A stretch of DNA of 64,000 nt from Theristus sp. LFF4_11 (Eukaryota > Nematoda > Chromadorea > Monhysterida > Xyalidae). The DNA is taken from contig JASANC010000124.1 of NCBI GenBank assembly GCA_030248135.1, positions 124,001 to 188,000 on the forward strand, given 5' to 3'. Below, in pieces: positions 35,301-46,694 of the stretch. Position 1 is the stretch's first letter, and every line of letters begins with the position of its first letter. Position numbers and translations under genes: made by a program. The notes beneath the pieces are model-generated. The model searched no databases and had not been told where the DNA came from. It saw only the letters and a program-made list of their open reading frames with translations.

Positions 35301-38225
35301 TGGGCTTAGATAAAGCAACTAGCAATAACGAATGCAATAACGGTTGCAGTGTTTCTCATTGTTTAATTTTTGAATTGTTGGATGGTTTATTTCTTTTTTT
35401 TTTAGTATTTGTTCAAAGTGACTTTTTTGTTAATCAGTTTTAGTTTATTGAATTGCTGTTTGTGTGCTGTGTTAGTAAAAAACGCCGCGTCATTTACTTG
35501 ACGTGCTGTATGCTCGCACGCAGCTCGCATACCTTGCGTAAAGGATTCAATCTCAAATAACAAAATGTTAAAATAAATCTTATTGATCGATTAATAATTG
35601 GAGTAATAATATTTTTATGTTTTTAACTTCCCGATTATTGTTGGTTTTGTGTCCAACCGAATGCATAGTTTCTCAGCTTTGTTTCAGCTAGAGAACGTGT
35701 CTAGTCGGATTCGTGGTGACGGCAACAACGAAACTGACGTCAGTGTCGCAATTTGCTTTTCCTATATGTTTTTGCTAATTGTGTGTTTACTCATCGCATT
35801 CTTGTGTCAAAACTTTCAGTTTTAATTTTCTGCTGATTGTCAGTAATAAATTAGATTTGGATCTCAATAAATTGTCAATATTTTTAGGCCAAACTGGCAA
35901 CAAACGCGGGCGTGGACACGACACTAATGCGCCATTTCTTCGGTCATCGTGGCAATGACATGCTGTCGTTTGATGATTTTCAGACGTGAGTCTGTCGGAA
36001 TGATGGAATTTGATTGTGAGAACTTGCCAGTTACAAGAAATAGAATTTAAAAAAAAAACAATTTAATTGATAGCGCATTGCAAAAAAACGCGTTTTTCTC
36101 CAGTTTTTACGACAATTTGCAAACGGAAGTGCTCGATATTGAGTTCAACGAGTTCGCGAAAGGCTGCAAAACGATCACGGAGTCTGAGTTTGCAACGCTG
36201 TTACTGCGCTATTCGCATCTGAAACAGGACGAGCATGACGAATACATACAAAGGGTGCACGAACGCATCCGCGAAGAGCGAGTGTGTTTGGTGTTGCATG
36301 TGCTTCAGAAGAAACGTAACTTTATTTAACCGACGTTTTTCTCGTTGTTCAGGGGATATCGTTCGATGAGTTTCGGATGTTCTGTCAGTTTCTGAACAAC
36401 TTGGACGACTTTTCGACGGCTGTCAAGTTCTACACGATGGCGAATCGGCCGATTTCGCCAGGTTTGAGCAGGAGGAGGAGAACGATGCAAAGTTTTGTTG
36501 GAAGGTACAACAGTATGCGCACGTTTGAAACGATGATGCTGTTTGAAGCTGAATTCTCGCGTGCCGTGTACATCTCAACGGGCTCAAAGCTTGACGATCA
36601 CGTCGTGAACACGGTGTTCAGCATTTTCGACGCTGACAACGACGGCCAGCTGAGCTACTCCGAGTTCATCGCGGTCATGTACGATCGGATACACCGCGGA
36701 TTCAAGGTCGCTCATCCGTTGGCCGTGTGCTGCAATTTTACATTGTCATCCTCCTCCATTGTATTGATTTTCGATGAAAGTGTATTTCACGGGAACAAGC
36801 AGGGTTTTCTAGTAAAAAGCGTAACCTGCACCGGTGCAGGTAGCTCCAAATTCTTACCTACATAAAAATTTTAACCCCACAAATGCAAAAAATGCCTTTA
36901 CGTTGTAAATTTTGTTGAAACTCGTCTTTGAACATCAAATTCAGGACTGTAGCTTTTTTCTCGCATTTCGTTCTTCCATTCACAGAACAGAAAATCAACT
37001 ACTGTCTTACTTTCAAATTCACCCTCGTGGCCTGGTGTAGAGTTGGTAAAAAACCGGTTTTTTATATTGACAGGAAAAAAAACGGTTTCTTTTCCGTTTT
37101 AAAACCGTTTTAAAACCATAAAAACCGAATGCTTCCCAGCTCCTAAACTTTCCAGAACTTGGCATCTTGAACTCAAAATAGGAAATGCATCAAAATTAGT
37201 GATTTTGAGCAGCGTAAAATGCTGTTTTCGGGCATACAACCGACCCAATTTGCTATTTTTGCCACCCAATGCTACCCAATTTTTTGTTTCAAATCAAACC
37301 AATTTCGCTTTCCGGTTTCCAGGGCAGCACGTTCAATAAATTGAAAACAAAAACTGGGCAGTGACCATGTAGGTGTGGGGAGCGGGGAGGGACGGTTGCA
37401 AGGAGACCGGATAGCTGACCCCGATTAGGGGGCGAGATTTGCAGAACTGCAAAGTGAAACCGGTAGCGGATTGCGTTCGAAAAATAACATATTTCATCAG
37501 TTACCCTTTGCAAATCGACAACATCGTCAGTCAGTCTGCATATGCAGTTAGTTTAGCAGTCACCTTGTATTTCGCTTGACCCTTGCCTCAAAAGCTTCTG
37601 CAAAATGATGCTTCACCAGTTCAGTTCGACACAGTGTTCACTACACCGTTTTTCAAAAATATAATTTTACATTTTATCAATCAAACGAAGAATTGTGATT
37701 TTTGACAACGAAGTTTGAAAATTTTTAAGGTAAAAAAACCGGTTCTTTATTTTTTCAGGAAAAAAACTGGAAAAAACCGGTTTTAAAACGGAAAAGAAAC
37801 CTTTTTTTTCCTGTGCCAACCCTAGCCTGGTGGTAGTGCGTTAGACTATTGTCTGTGCGCTCGGGGGATCGAGCCCCGCCGAGGGGTGTATAGGCACTTA
37901 TGACAGAAAACTCGATGGGCGCCCTATTCAAAGGCGTACTGTACGCTTCTCTGGGTTAGCCCTGGCTGAAAGCATCGCCTAAAAATCCCAACAACAACAA
38001 CAACAACAACCACATAAAAGAAGATGCAACATCTGGCATCCCTGCGGGAGTCGAACCCGCGACCTTTGGATTGGAAGTCCAAATGTTGGTAAAAGACCCT
38101 GGGCACAAGGATTTCACACTGAAATGCATCTAGCATTGTCGTTTCAGTCTCATTCCGGTTCCGCGGGCACATACAGCTGGAAGCAATTCAAAAGTTGCGT
38201 CAGAGATGAGATGCGAGCGAACTGA
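32364..38225 (+). CDS. MICU2/3: Mitochondrial calcium uptake regulator, MICU2/MICU3 type, about 473 aa
   Basis: Eleven exons: 32364-32663, 32747-32891, 33100-33258, 33428-33510, 34604-34666, 35688-35738, 35888-35985, 36104-36281, 36353-36461, 36549-36706, 38148-38225; phase closes at every junction. Residues 1 to about 75 are rich in Arg and Ser with a hydrophobic stretch, as expected for mitochondrial import. The core has RRFIQFASLEYDGKIYMTPRDF, then ISYTEYLFLLSVLTKP and EF-hand 1 (residues 215-226, DRDGNQRVDQAE). A second lobe reads MRHFFG ... YDNLQTEVLDIEF, followed by EF-hand 2 (423-434, DADNDGQLSYSE). The C-terminal helix is WKQFKSCVRDEM. MICU proteins sit in the intermembrane space and gate the MCU calcium channel. 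The set of motifs fits MICU2/3 better than MICU1. Intron 4 contains a palindromic MITE, and intron 10 (36707-38147) a hAT element, a SINE and a tRNA fragment. Acceptor 9 (TTTGAAG) is weak. Confidence 0.92.
33656..33868. mobile_element. Palindromic MITE, mariner type, in MICU intron 4
   Basis: CAGTGGCGGCAAAAAGTGTT and its near-perfect inverse, with TA on both sides (33654-33655, 33869-33870). 213 bp, mostly a stem: an inner CGCTATTATAAGAATTTGTG is mirrored by CATAAACTCTTATAATAGTG. Confidence 0.85.
37021..38011 (+). repeat. tRNA-derived SINE (SINE-2) with (CAA)n tail, split by a hAT-like element
   Basis: The head CCTCGTGGCCTGGTGGTAGT resembles an A box; GGGGATCGAGCCCC is a B-box-like hairpin, and CCTCG pairs with CGAGG as a residual acceptor stem. 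The body continues to GAAAGCATCGCC and ends in six or more CAA repeats. About 196 bp without the insertion at 37038-37824. It lies in the last MICU intron, same strand as the gene. Confidence 0.75.
37038..37824. mobile_element. hAT-like family G element (TAGAGTTGG / CCAACCCTA)
   Basis: 787 bp with subterminal inverted repeats rich in AAAACCGG, flanked by perfect GCCTGGTG duplications at 37030-37037 and 37825-37832. It landed in the A-box region of SINE-2. Confidence 0.88.
38035..38084 (-). pseudogene. 3' half of a tRNA-Gly (TCC)
   Basis: On the minus strand: anticodon arm TTGGACTTCCAATCCAA (anticodon TCC), then a perfect T arm GCGGGTTCGACTCCCGC and acceptor strand ending GGGATGCC. No matching 5' half precedes it. 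Probably a retro-fragment or SINE piece, not a working tRNA. Confidence 0.7.
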
Positions 38226-39282
38226 CAAAATTGATGAAATAATAACATTCAAATTTTTAAAATTGATTACGGAAGCTGTTCGATTGTCCGTGGCTACGCT
38301 TGCAGTCATCGAGTAATGCAGTTGAACTTTGGTTTCCATTGTCGAGTTTATATGTAATGTCAATATTTTGTTCTGTCGGTATTGTTATGTGGTCGGTCAG
38401 GTTCCATATTTTTAAAACGCGCGTTGCTATGGATTCTTTTCTGTCATATCGCATCACAGTATTTTTTAAAAAGTGCCATATAATGCAGTGCGGAATGCCG
38501 TTACATTACTTATTTATTATTATTTGTACATCGCGACATCTGAAGGGCTGAGAGAAAGCTGAACTAAACTGTTGAACTGCTTGCGGAAGTCACATTGCTG
38601 ATTCGTTATTGAAGATTGTGTCAGATTCTTCTTGGTCAACTAAGTTTTTTCAAACCGGGCTGTCTGTCATGTTGGTTTTTTATTGTCACTGTCTTCAGTC
38701 AGTATTTTCGGACGTTCTGTCTCCTAAATTCTCATTTTTCCTTCGCGATACTACTATTGAAACTTTACTACCCGTTGTTTTCTTTGTAGCGCTTTTCGGT
38801 AGTCGGCTTTAACGTTGTCTGTGCTCACAGGAATCAACCGTCTGTCTGTCCGTTAGAATGTCATTACAGTCAAAGTGATTGATTGTCTGAACGAGAATAA
38901 AAATTTGCGACGTTCAAAGCAACTTTGTTAACTGTTAACAGCGACGTTGATAGTACGTGGTGCGTTATCAGCATGGGGCTTTGCCCGTATCGGTTATGAC
39001 AATCACAAAAACCATTTATTCTATTAAAACTGCATTTGTTTTCATGCGTTTTTGCATGACGTGTATGTCGGAAAGGTATGTCGATGCGGGTGTTAATCAA
39101 TGAATGTCTGAAAATATCATCTATTATCATTAAATGTTATGATCAGGCCCATTCGCGTGCGAAGCGGACAGCGGATGCCGGCATAATATGGATCATTGGT
39201 TGTTCGCGCTAAAATTCCAGAATAACTTTACCTCGCACTGTGAGTGTAAAACGAGCTCAGTATTTTTCTGCTGCATACATGT
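38226..39282. other. Intergenic stretch downstream of MICU2/3
   Basis: T-rich DNA, an AATAAA at about 38895. No gene supported. Confidence 0.5.
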
Positions 39283-39815
39283 AGACAAGTTCGGAAAAAT
39301 GCCCGAAGGGCATGAAAAAGACCAAATATTATTTCAGAATGACACAGATAGAAAAGTGTGACACAAGGATTTTCACAAGATCAAACATTTTATGAAACGT
39401 GTGTGAACTGGAAAGTTACAAACTGAAATAATATTTACGCCAATATCTTTTTTGTCATTCTCAAGGAAAGCACAATCTCTGTACGAATTTTATCTCACTT
39501 CATTTGATGCTACAAAAAAATCATTTGCTGCTGTGAACATGCTCTTTTTATTTGTGAATACTGTATCAAATGATTTGCTTAATATGGTGTTTGCGGGCTT
39601 TTACGATGAGTGCGGTCACAACCGGAGCCAATGCCTTGAAATGACAAAAATATATTGACGTAAATATTATTTCAGTTTGTAACTTTCCAGTTCACACACG
39701 TTTCATAAAATGTTTGATCTTGTGAAAATCCTTGTGTCACACTTTTCTATCTGTGTCATTCTGAAATAATATTTGGTCTTTTTCATGCCCTTCGGGCATT
39801 TTTCCGAACTTGTCT
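39283..39815. mobile_element. Foldback element with about 180-bp inverted arms
   Basis: Arms 39283-39467 and 39634-39815 are near-perfect inverse copies (AGACAAGTTCGGAAAAATGC start). The roughly 165-bp loop has an open frame of no recognisable family. No clear target duplication. Confidence 0.75.
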
Positions 39816-39850
39816 TTTTCTTTTATATCTCAAAGAGTTTATAGGGTTTT

Positions 39851-40990
39851 AGCCTATCAGACGCAGCATAGTCGACTGCAATGGTTTCTGTTGTATTTGT
39901 ACTCAGAGCAAGGATTTTTAGGAGCAAACCCTTCCGTAGACCCTTTTCAACCAAGGCACGGGTTAATATCAGTTTTTCGCTAGTTTTTCGCTATTTTGCA
40001 CCTAAACTATAGCCTATCAGACGCAGCACAGTTGACTACAATGGTTTCCGTTGTATTTGTAATCAGAACAACGTTTTTTAGGAGGAAACCCTTCACGGGG
40101 ACCCTTGTCAACCCAGGCACGGGTTAATATCCGCTTTTTGTTATTTGGCACCTAAACTATAGCCTGTCAGACGCAGCATAGTCGATTACATAGATACCGT
40201 GGAATTTGAAATCAGAACAACGTTTTTTAGGAGGAAACCCTTCCGGGGACCCTTTTTATACCAGGTACGGGTAAAAACAGTACCCTTTTCAACCCCGGCA
40301 CAGGTAAAAAACAATGTTTCACAATTCGGCACTTAGCCTATCAGACGCAGCATAGTCGATTACATGGATACCGTGGAATTTGAAATCAGAACAACGTTTT
40401 TTAGGAGGAAACCCTTTACGGGGACTCTTCAACCCAGGCACGGGTTAATATCAGTTTTTCGCTATTTGGCACCTAAACTATAGCCTATCAGACGCAGCAT
40501 AATCGATTACAGGGATACTGTGGAATTTGAAATCAGAAGAACGTTTTTTAGGAGGAAACCCTTTACGGGGACCCTTTTCAACCTAGGCACGGGTTAATAT
40601 CAGCTTTTTGCTATTTGGCACCTAAACTATAGCCTATCAGACGCAGCATTGTCGACTACAATGGTTTCCGTTGCATTTGTAATCAGAACAACGTTTTTAG
40701 GAGGAAACCCTTCCGGGGACTCTTTTTATACCAGGCACGGGTAAAAAACAGTACCCTTTTCAACCCCGGCACAGGTAAAAAACAATGTTTCACAATTCAG
40801 CACTCAGCCTATCAGACGCAGCATGGTCGATTACATGAATACCGTGGAATATGAAATTAGAACAACGATTTTTACCAGGAAACCCCTTAACGGGCACTTT
40901 TTTTATACCCGGCACGGGTAAAAACAGTTTTTTTCACAATTCGGCACCTAGCCTATCAGACGCAGCATGGTCGATTACATAGGATACCGT
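39851..40990. repeat. Minisatellite, eight units of about 144-175 bp
   Basis: Units begin AGCCTATCAGACGCAGCA at about 39851, 40011, 40161, 40335, 40482, 40631, 40806 and 40950. Two 5' variants (ACAATGGTTTCCGT and ACATGGATACCGT types) and an optional extra segment (AGTACCCTTTTCAACC) are shuffled among units. Confidence 0.9.
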
Positions 40991-42494
40991 ACAATTTGGA
41001 ATTCGAATTTGAACACAACTTTAGATTTTTTGTGGACACCGAAACGGTCGACAACAACAACAACGACAACAACAACCTGAATTTTTTTTTTCGGTTTTTT
41101 TGTTCTGTAAAATCACAGAAGCAACCGATGTTTAATTTTTTGGTTTGGATGGATAGGGTATCGGGCCACCTTAGCACAGCAAATAGCATTTCTTGGTTTA
41201 GTCATTTATCATGAATGTTATGGTCGATTGAAATTTCAAAATATTCGCAATGAGATTTCTGAAATAATATTGTGGGACTGCGCTGCCGCGCGTCCCACGA
41301 TAATCCACACTTATGCTGTAAGCTGGGAATTTTTTATGGTGATGTCTTACACACGCTATATGCGCTCAAAAACCGATTCTGAAGGTGTTGTAATTCATTA
41401 TTTTTCTAGCCCCATTTTTAGGTAATGTCATAAGATGTGTGCACTGTGCGCAGTTTCAGTGTTATAAAAAAGTTCATGGCTGAGATAAAAACATTTACCA
41501 GGCTAAACAAAAACTTTGAAATTTCGCATTCACTTTTTTCGATGTTTCCCAGTGCTCAAAATAACCAAAACCGTGCAAAATAGATCCAAAACAAAAAAAC
41601 AGGACAATGGTGTGGTGCGGGGTTATTCAATGCGCTGATCACGAATTTTGGGTTAGTTTTCTTATGCAAGCAACTCTAGATTCCGACTCGTGACGATTTA
41701 GGTGGAATTCAAAAACAAAAAAGAAAACTGTTTAGTTCAGGGTAATCCAATTCACTGACCGCTGATCACGAATTTTGGGTTTCTTTTCGTATGTGAGCAA
41801 CGGAATCTATCACTCACTACAGCAGAATATCGGGAAAACATGAAAAATTGATAAATGTGTAATGCAAACGGTTGATTCAGCAGTAACAAATACCAAATGA
41901 TGAACTTTGGTGACAACCAGAGTGTTCACAACACAAAAAAGATGGTAAAAGCATGACGAACGCCGAATCGCATTTGATGACTCCGATGTTTCACTTTGAG
42001 TCTGAGTGTGCGTGAGCGGTTCTGCACAGAACAGACGCGAATTTATCTTTTCAAATTCAATTGGAGTTGGAGTTGGGTCACCCTTTATAACTCTGAATGT
42101 TTTTGTATCCGTGTTCCACATCAGATACTTGAAAATAGTTATAAAACCAAGTTTCTCACTCACCAGTTTTTCACAAATCCATATTCCACCTTTTTATGCT
42201 CTTTCCGCATTTTTACACAATTGTGTTCTGGATTGGTTGCATTGTTGTTATTGGCAACACGCAAACGCAGCTCGAGCAGACGCACCATGATGCTCAAATG
42301 CATCGATTTTTTATTCCGTGCACCTGCACACGGAACTTTTTGATGCAATCAACTTGTTTCTCTGAAAAGTTTTCAGCAGCATTGATGCGTTTTTTTCAAG
42401 TAACATCTACGAAAACAAACACGAGCAACAACAATAATAATGAGAATGCCAGAATGAACTGAATCAAGAACGGAATTGAGAACAGCCGTTTGCA
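40991..42494. other. Intergenic stretch upstream of ALG1
   Basis: An (AAC)n microsatellite near 41050-41075, the dispersed repeat at 41815-42060, and the presumed ALG1 promoter. No gene supported. Confidence 0.5.
41815..42060 (-). repeat. Dispersed repeat, inverse of 610-895
   Basis: Same blocks as 610-895 in reverse order and strand. It lies about 440 bp upstream of the ALG1 start. Confidence 0.65.
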
Positions 42495-45488
42495 ATGCGC
42501 GTTTGTGTGCTCGTGCTGGGTGACGTGGGCAGGAGTCCACGGATGTGCTTTCATGCACTGTCGTTGGCTGAACACGGCTGCCACGTCGACCTCGTTGGGT
42601 ACCATCACACTGAGCTGCCTGCGAAACTGCAACAGCACACAAACATCAGGTTCGTCGAAAAGTAGTGTGAAAATCACTCGTGAACTTTGTGTGTCGTCCA
42701 TCGCAGCGTCGTTTGTGTCGATGTTGCTTGCGGTGATGTGATGACAGCCAGCAGCTCGATGATTGCGTGCTTTTGCGTCACGTGTTTGGCCTCAATGTGA
42801 ATGAATGGGCCGCATTGAGGCCGTGCGGCGCAGTGCGTGCTGCTGTCAAGACCACTGACCGTTTCAAGAATCTCCCTCTTATCCCCAATTCTCTCCATTT
42901 TGCCCCATTTCAGACGCGTCTCAGTGCCAACGTTTCCATCGTGCCTCAGTTGCTGTCCGTCGTTTCTGGTGTACGCACTCAAATTTCTGTGGATGTTCAT
43001 TGCGGTGTTCTTTGTGCTCGCGTTTCGCACCACTCGACAGTTGGACGCCATTTTAGTGCAAAACCCACCGGGAGTTCCGACACTGGCGGCGTGCATGATT
43101 GTGGCCAGGATGAGGCGGTTGGCGATTTTTTGGTGTTGTCGGTTTTGTGTTCTGTTTGCTTTCCTCAGCAATCGACGTTTGCCCCCATACATTCTGCATG
43201 TCAGCGTAATAAACGAAGTTGTTACAGGTTTAAATTTATCATTGACTGGCACAACTACAGCTTCACCGTGCTGCAGGCGCAACTCGAAGCTCCATATTTG
43301 CCAAAACTCGTCGACAAATCAAAAGACATGTGAGCACAGTTGACGGATTTGTGTTTGATTGTTTTAATGGTCTCCTTTGATTCAGGCAGGGAGGGGAAGT
43401 GCTTGTTGGTGAATGAATAAACTTCGTGCCAAATGAGTGCAGTTGATTTCAGTTTCTCACGAAGCTGTGCATGTTTCAGTCGCGTGCGTCTGGCGCGCCG
43501 ATTCGAGTGGCACTTTGGGCGTCAGGCGGATCTGTGCTTCTGTGTGACGCACGCCATGCGCGGCGACTTGGAGCGCAACTGTGGCTGCAGGGCGGTCGTC
43601 CTCTATGACAGACCACCGGCCTGGAAGTTTCCAGAGCTCACCGTTGAACAGCTGCACCAGTTCGTGCATCAGCTCGCCAACAAGCACTACTTTGCGCCGT
43701 TCGTCACGCGCGCCACGCACAGCAGCATACAGACTGAAGGTTCGCTCGTGTCGCTGAACGAAAGCAAAACAAACAACGTTCGCTGTTTGCTGTTCTGCCA
43801 GATGGACGCATGCCGCCTGTCGAACACTGGACAATGAGATACAGAAACTTTTATTGCAAACAATGTGTTTTTCTGGTTTGGAGGCAAGGTTGTGACTGGG
43901 TTGCCAGGACGAGACGTGTCTCATGTGGTTATTTTCTTGCCGCGTCTCGTTGCCATGGTTGTTTGAGCCCGCAACATTGTCTGTGTCCGCTTCAGTGACT
44001 AGTCTGTCGTATCGTGACGTGGCGACCGGCGTTGCACACTGGCGTCACGAGCGGCCCGTTGTGCTCGTGTCAAGCACCAGTTGGACGGTGGACGAGGACT
44101 TCCGTGTGCTGCTGGATGCGCTCGTCGACTACGACAAACGACTCGTCGCACAGTACGAACTCGGAAACACGGACAAAAGCAGACGGTTCGTTGCTTGCGT
44201 GCTGTTTGTTGACGCTGCACCCTGTCTCTATGAACGCTTGATCGAAATCGACCGTTACGAATCTGGCAACTGCGATGTGCAACTTAGCATTTCTGCATTG
44301 CCTTCTCAAGGCTGACCTGCTTTGCGCGGCCAGCACACCACACTGTCAGGCACACTGTCTGCAGTGTTGTTGGGTTCGGCTGAGTGATTTTGTATTTATG
44401 TCAGATTGCCTTTGTTGGTGGCCGTCATCACGGGCAAAGGCCCCGAGAAGGCGATGTATCTGTCGTTGATCGCAGACTTGGACCTGCGCTTCGTGGAGAT
44501 CTTGACGCCGTGGCTGGAGTCGGACGACTATCCAAAGATGCTCAGCATTGCCGACATTGGCGTTTGCTTGCACACTTCAACGTCGGGTACGTTGCGTTGC
44601 AAAACCAGTAAAAATGTAACTTTTTGGATAAAAGTACCGTTGTGTGTGACAGAGTTAATATTTTTGGCTGAAATTTTTACACAATAATTGGCGTACAAAG
44701 GACTGTAAGTGACGCACATTTCAGCTTCAGACGTTGATACAGTCGCGAGATCGAAGCGTTTCAAAAATTTACATTTTTTGATCACCCTGTACAATACGAA
44801 ATCCAGTCACCAAACGGCACACCGATCAATAGCTCACCCTCAACTCTAGTTTGTTATCGGTTCCATTGTTCCGCGTTGTACAGGACTGGACCTGCCAATG
44901 AAAGTGGTCGACATGTTCGGTTGTCGACTGCCCACGTTGGCACGTGACTTCAAGTGCATCAGTGAACTTGTGAAGGCCGGTCACAATGGCGATGTCTTCA
45001 ACAACAGTCAACAGCTCACAGAGCTGCTCGTCAATTTACTCACCGGCTTTCCGAATCACAGCAAGGCAAGTGCTGCCATCTGATTGAATTTGAGTTGCAT
45101 TTGTAGCAACCAGCACATTTTGCACAAGTAAAACCAGCACATTTTACACAAGTAAAACATGTCATTTTGAAAGCCTTTGTTTTTCAAATCATGTCAAACC
45201 GAAATGACATCATGTGCTCTAATGCTGTTTTTCAAATCATGTCAAACCGAAATGACATCATGTGCTCCAAGACATGCGCTTGTCATGCTTAGAAAAGCGG
45301 GTTTTCACTTTGGCTCATCCTTGAAAATTGAACCAAACTGAAATTCTGAAAAGCCAAACCACTAATCTCAGGAACTGAACGCAATGCGCCGCAATTTGGC
45401 ACACGAGCCTCTTGGCACCTGGGAGGACAACTGGGCTGCAACAGTGTGGCCTTCGCTGCAACGATGCAAAAACGGAGCATCATTATGA
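42495..45488 (+). CDS. ALG1: Chitobiosyldiphosphodolichol beta-mannosyltransferase (GT33)
   Basis: Eight exons: 42495-42649, 42914-43117, 43228-43329, 43480-43739, 43996-44185, 44405-44586, 44884-45065, 45372-45488; 463 aa, the usual ALG1 length. Diagnostic segments in order: VLGDVGRSPRM near the start, a hydrophobic stretch in exon 2 (FLVYALKFLWMFIAVFF), LVQNPPGVP, FIIDWHNYSF (about residues 123-132), [54 protein letters not shown] (split by an intron) and a WEDNW tail. ALG1 adds the first mannose from GDP-Man to GlcNAc2-PP-dolichol on the cytosolic ER face, an essential step of N-glycan assembly. Intron 7 begins with GC (AAG then GCAAGT at 45066), needed to keep frame. Intron 6 holds one end of a mariner-like element and intron 7 short tandem duplications. 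AATAAA-type signals follow near 45,686-45,705. Confidence 0.95.
44600..44789. mobile_element. Mariner-like terminal fragment in ALG1 intron 6
   Basis: Ends TTTTTTGATCACCCTG followed by TA at 44790-44791, the same terminus type as the element at 21852. The opposite end is not clear. Confidence 0.45.
45109..45267. repeat. Short tandem duplications in ALG1 intron 7
   Basis: A 26-bp unit (ACCAGCACATTTT...) occurs twice, followed by a 48-bp unit (TCAAATCATGTCAAACC...) twice, at 45178 and 45226. Confidence 0.85.
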
Positions 45489-46694
45489 AACTGACTCGTT
45501 GTTTTTTGTTTGCTGATCCTTCACATTTTTGACGAGTGCACAGCACACATTCCAAATTCTTAAACATTGTTTTGTTGATTTATGGGGTGTCCTGCACGAC
45601 CACCAGCCTGTTTGAAACACTGAATCTGTTTTACTGTTCGTTATTCTGATTTTTTATTTTTAAAAACACTGTCGCCCAACCAAAAATAAAGATATAACAC
45701 AATAAATGTCATTAGAACGTTTACCTAGTACAAAATTGACGAAATACGGAACAAAAACACAAACATAATGCAAAGAAAGCACAACGGGATTGAAAGCGAA
45801 CCACAGCGTGATGTTTACCAGGCAAAAGAAGAATTATTCATGACAGTGCCGTGTGATTTTTGGAATTATGAAACTGTGTTCTCACTCGGGCCATACTTTC
45901 TCATTAACAGCATGGTGTGCAGACAGCATTATAAAACAAATATCGCGAACGAACAACGAATCGAGAAAATTTTCGACAAAACGATGCTACTTATCATGTT
46001 ATCCGCTGGCTCTGTTATGTATGAAGATCTACACAGAACGAAGAGTTTCGATAGCGTTTCTAAACTTTTCGATAATTACCTTTGTGTGGAATGTGCGTGA
46101 AAAACTAGGTAACAGCAAAAAATGACAAAAGGTAAACCTGAGCATTTCTGCAAAACTCTGATCATATATAGTTAAACAAATAACATTTCAACCACAAATA
46201 AAGCATCAGATTGTGGGCGCGTGGGTTGGGAGCGAACCAAAAAATCCATGTCGATAATAAAAGTCTAATACAAAAGGCGTATTCTTCATTTGATAGCAGC
46301 ATTTCAGTAAAAAATATCAAGAAACAAAATCAGCTCGCCGTTTTCGGGAAAAACGATGTAAAATCTACAAAAATCCGGTAACAAAAACAAACAGATGATA
46401 ACTAGCGACTGCTGAAAAAAGAACGACCGAAACATTGATCATGATTTGAATCAGGTCTGTGCCCGTGTTATCGAGATCCGCTTGGTGGAGCGTGTGAAAA
46501 TTGACACACTTCAAAACAAATACACATCCCAACGATAAAAACATCAATCTACAATCCATTGAACTTGTTCTTCTTCACCAAAAAAGAAAGTGAGTGAGTA
46601 GTTTCACAACCGTCAAATAAGATCGAACTAAAGAAAAAAAAACGCTGATATCATTGATGTTGGAGAGCATTGAAGTACAATCCAGCAGAAGCAG
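45489..46694. other. Intergenic stretch between convergent ALG1 and MTUS-like genes
   Basis: A-rich, with AATAAA motifs at about 45686 and 45700. A 110-codon frame at 45768-46100 has no recognisable domain. Confidence 0.5.

Noticed and set aside
39851..40990. CRISPR-like array
   Set aside because: Units are about 150 bp tandem repeats without short direct repeats and unique spacers; the window is eukaryotic.
43118..43227. GC donor in ALG1 intron 2
   Set aside because: A normal GT donor three bases downstream keeps the same phase and adds one Arg.
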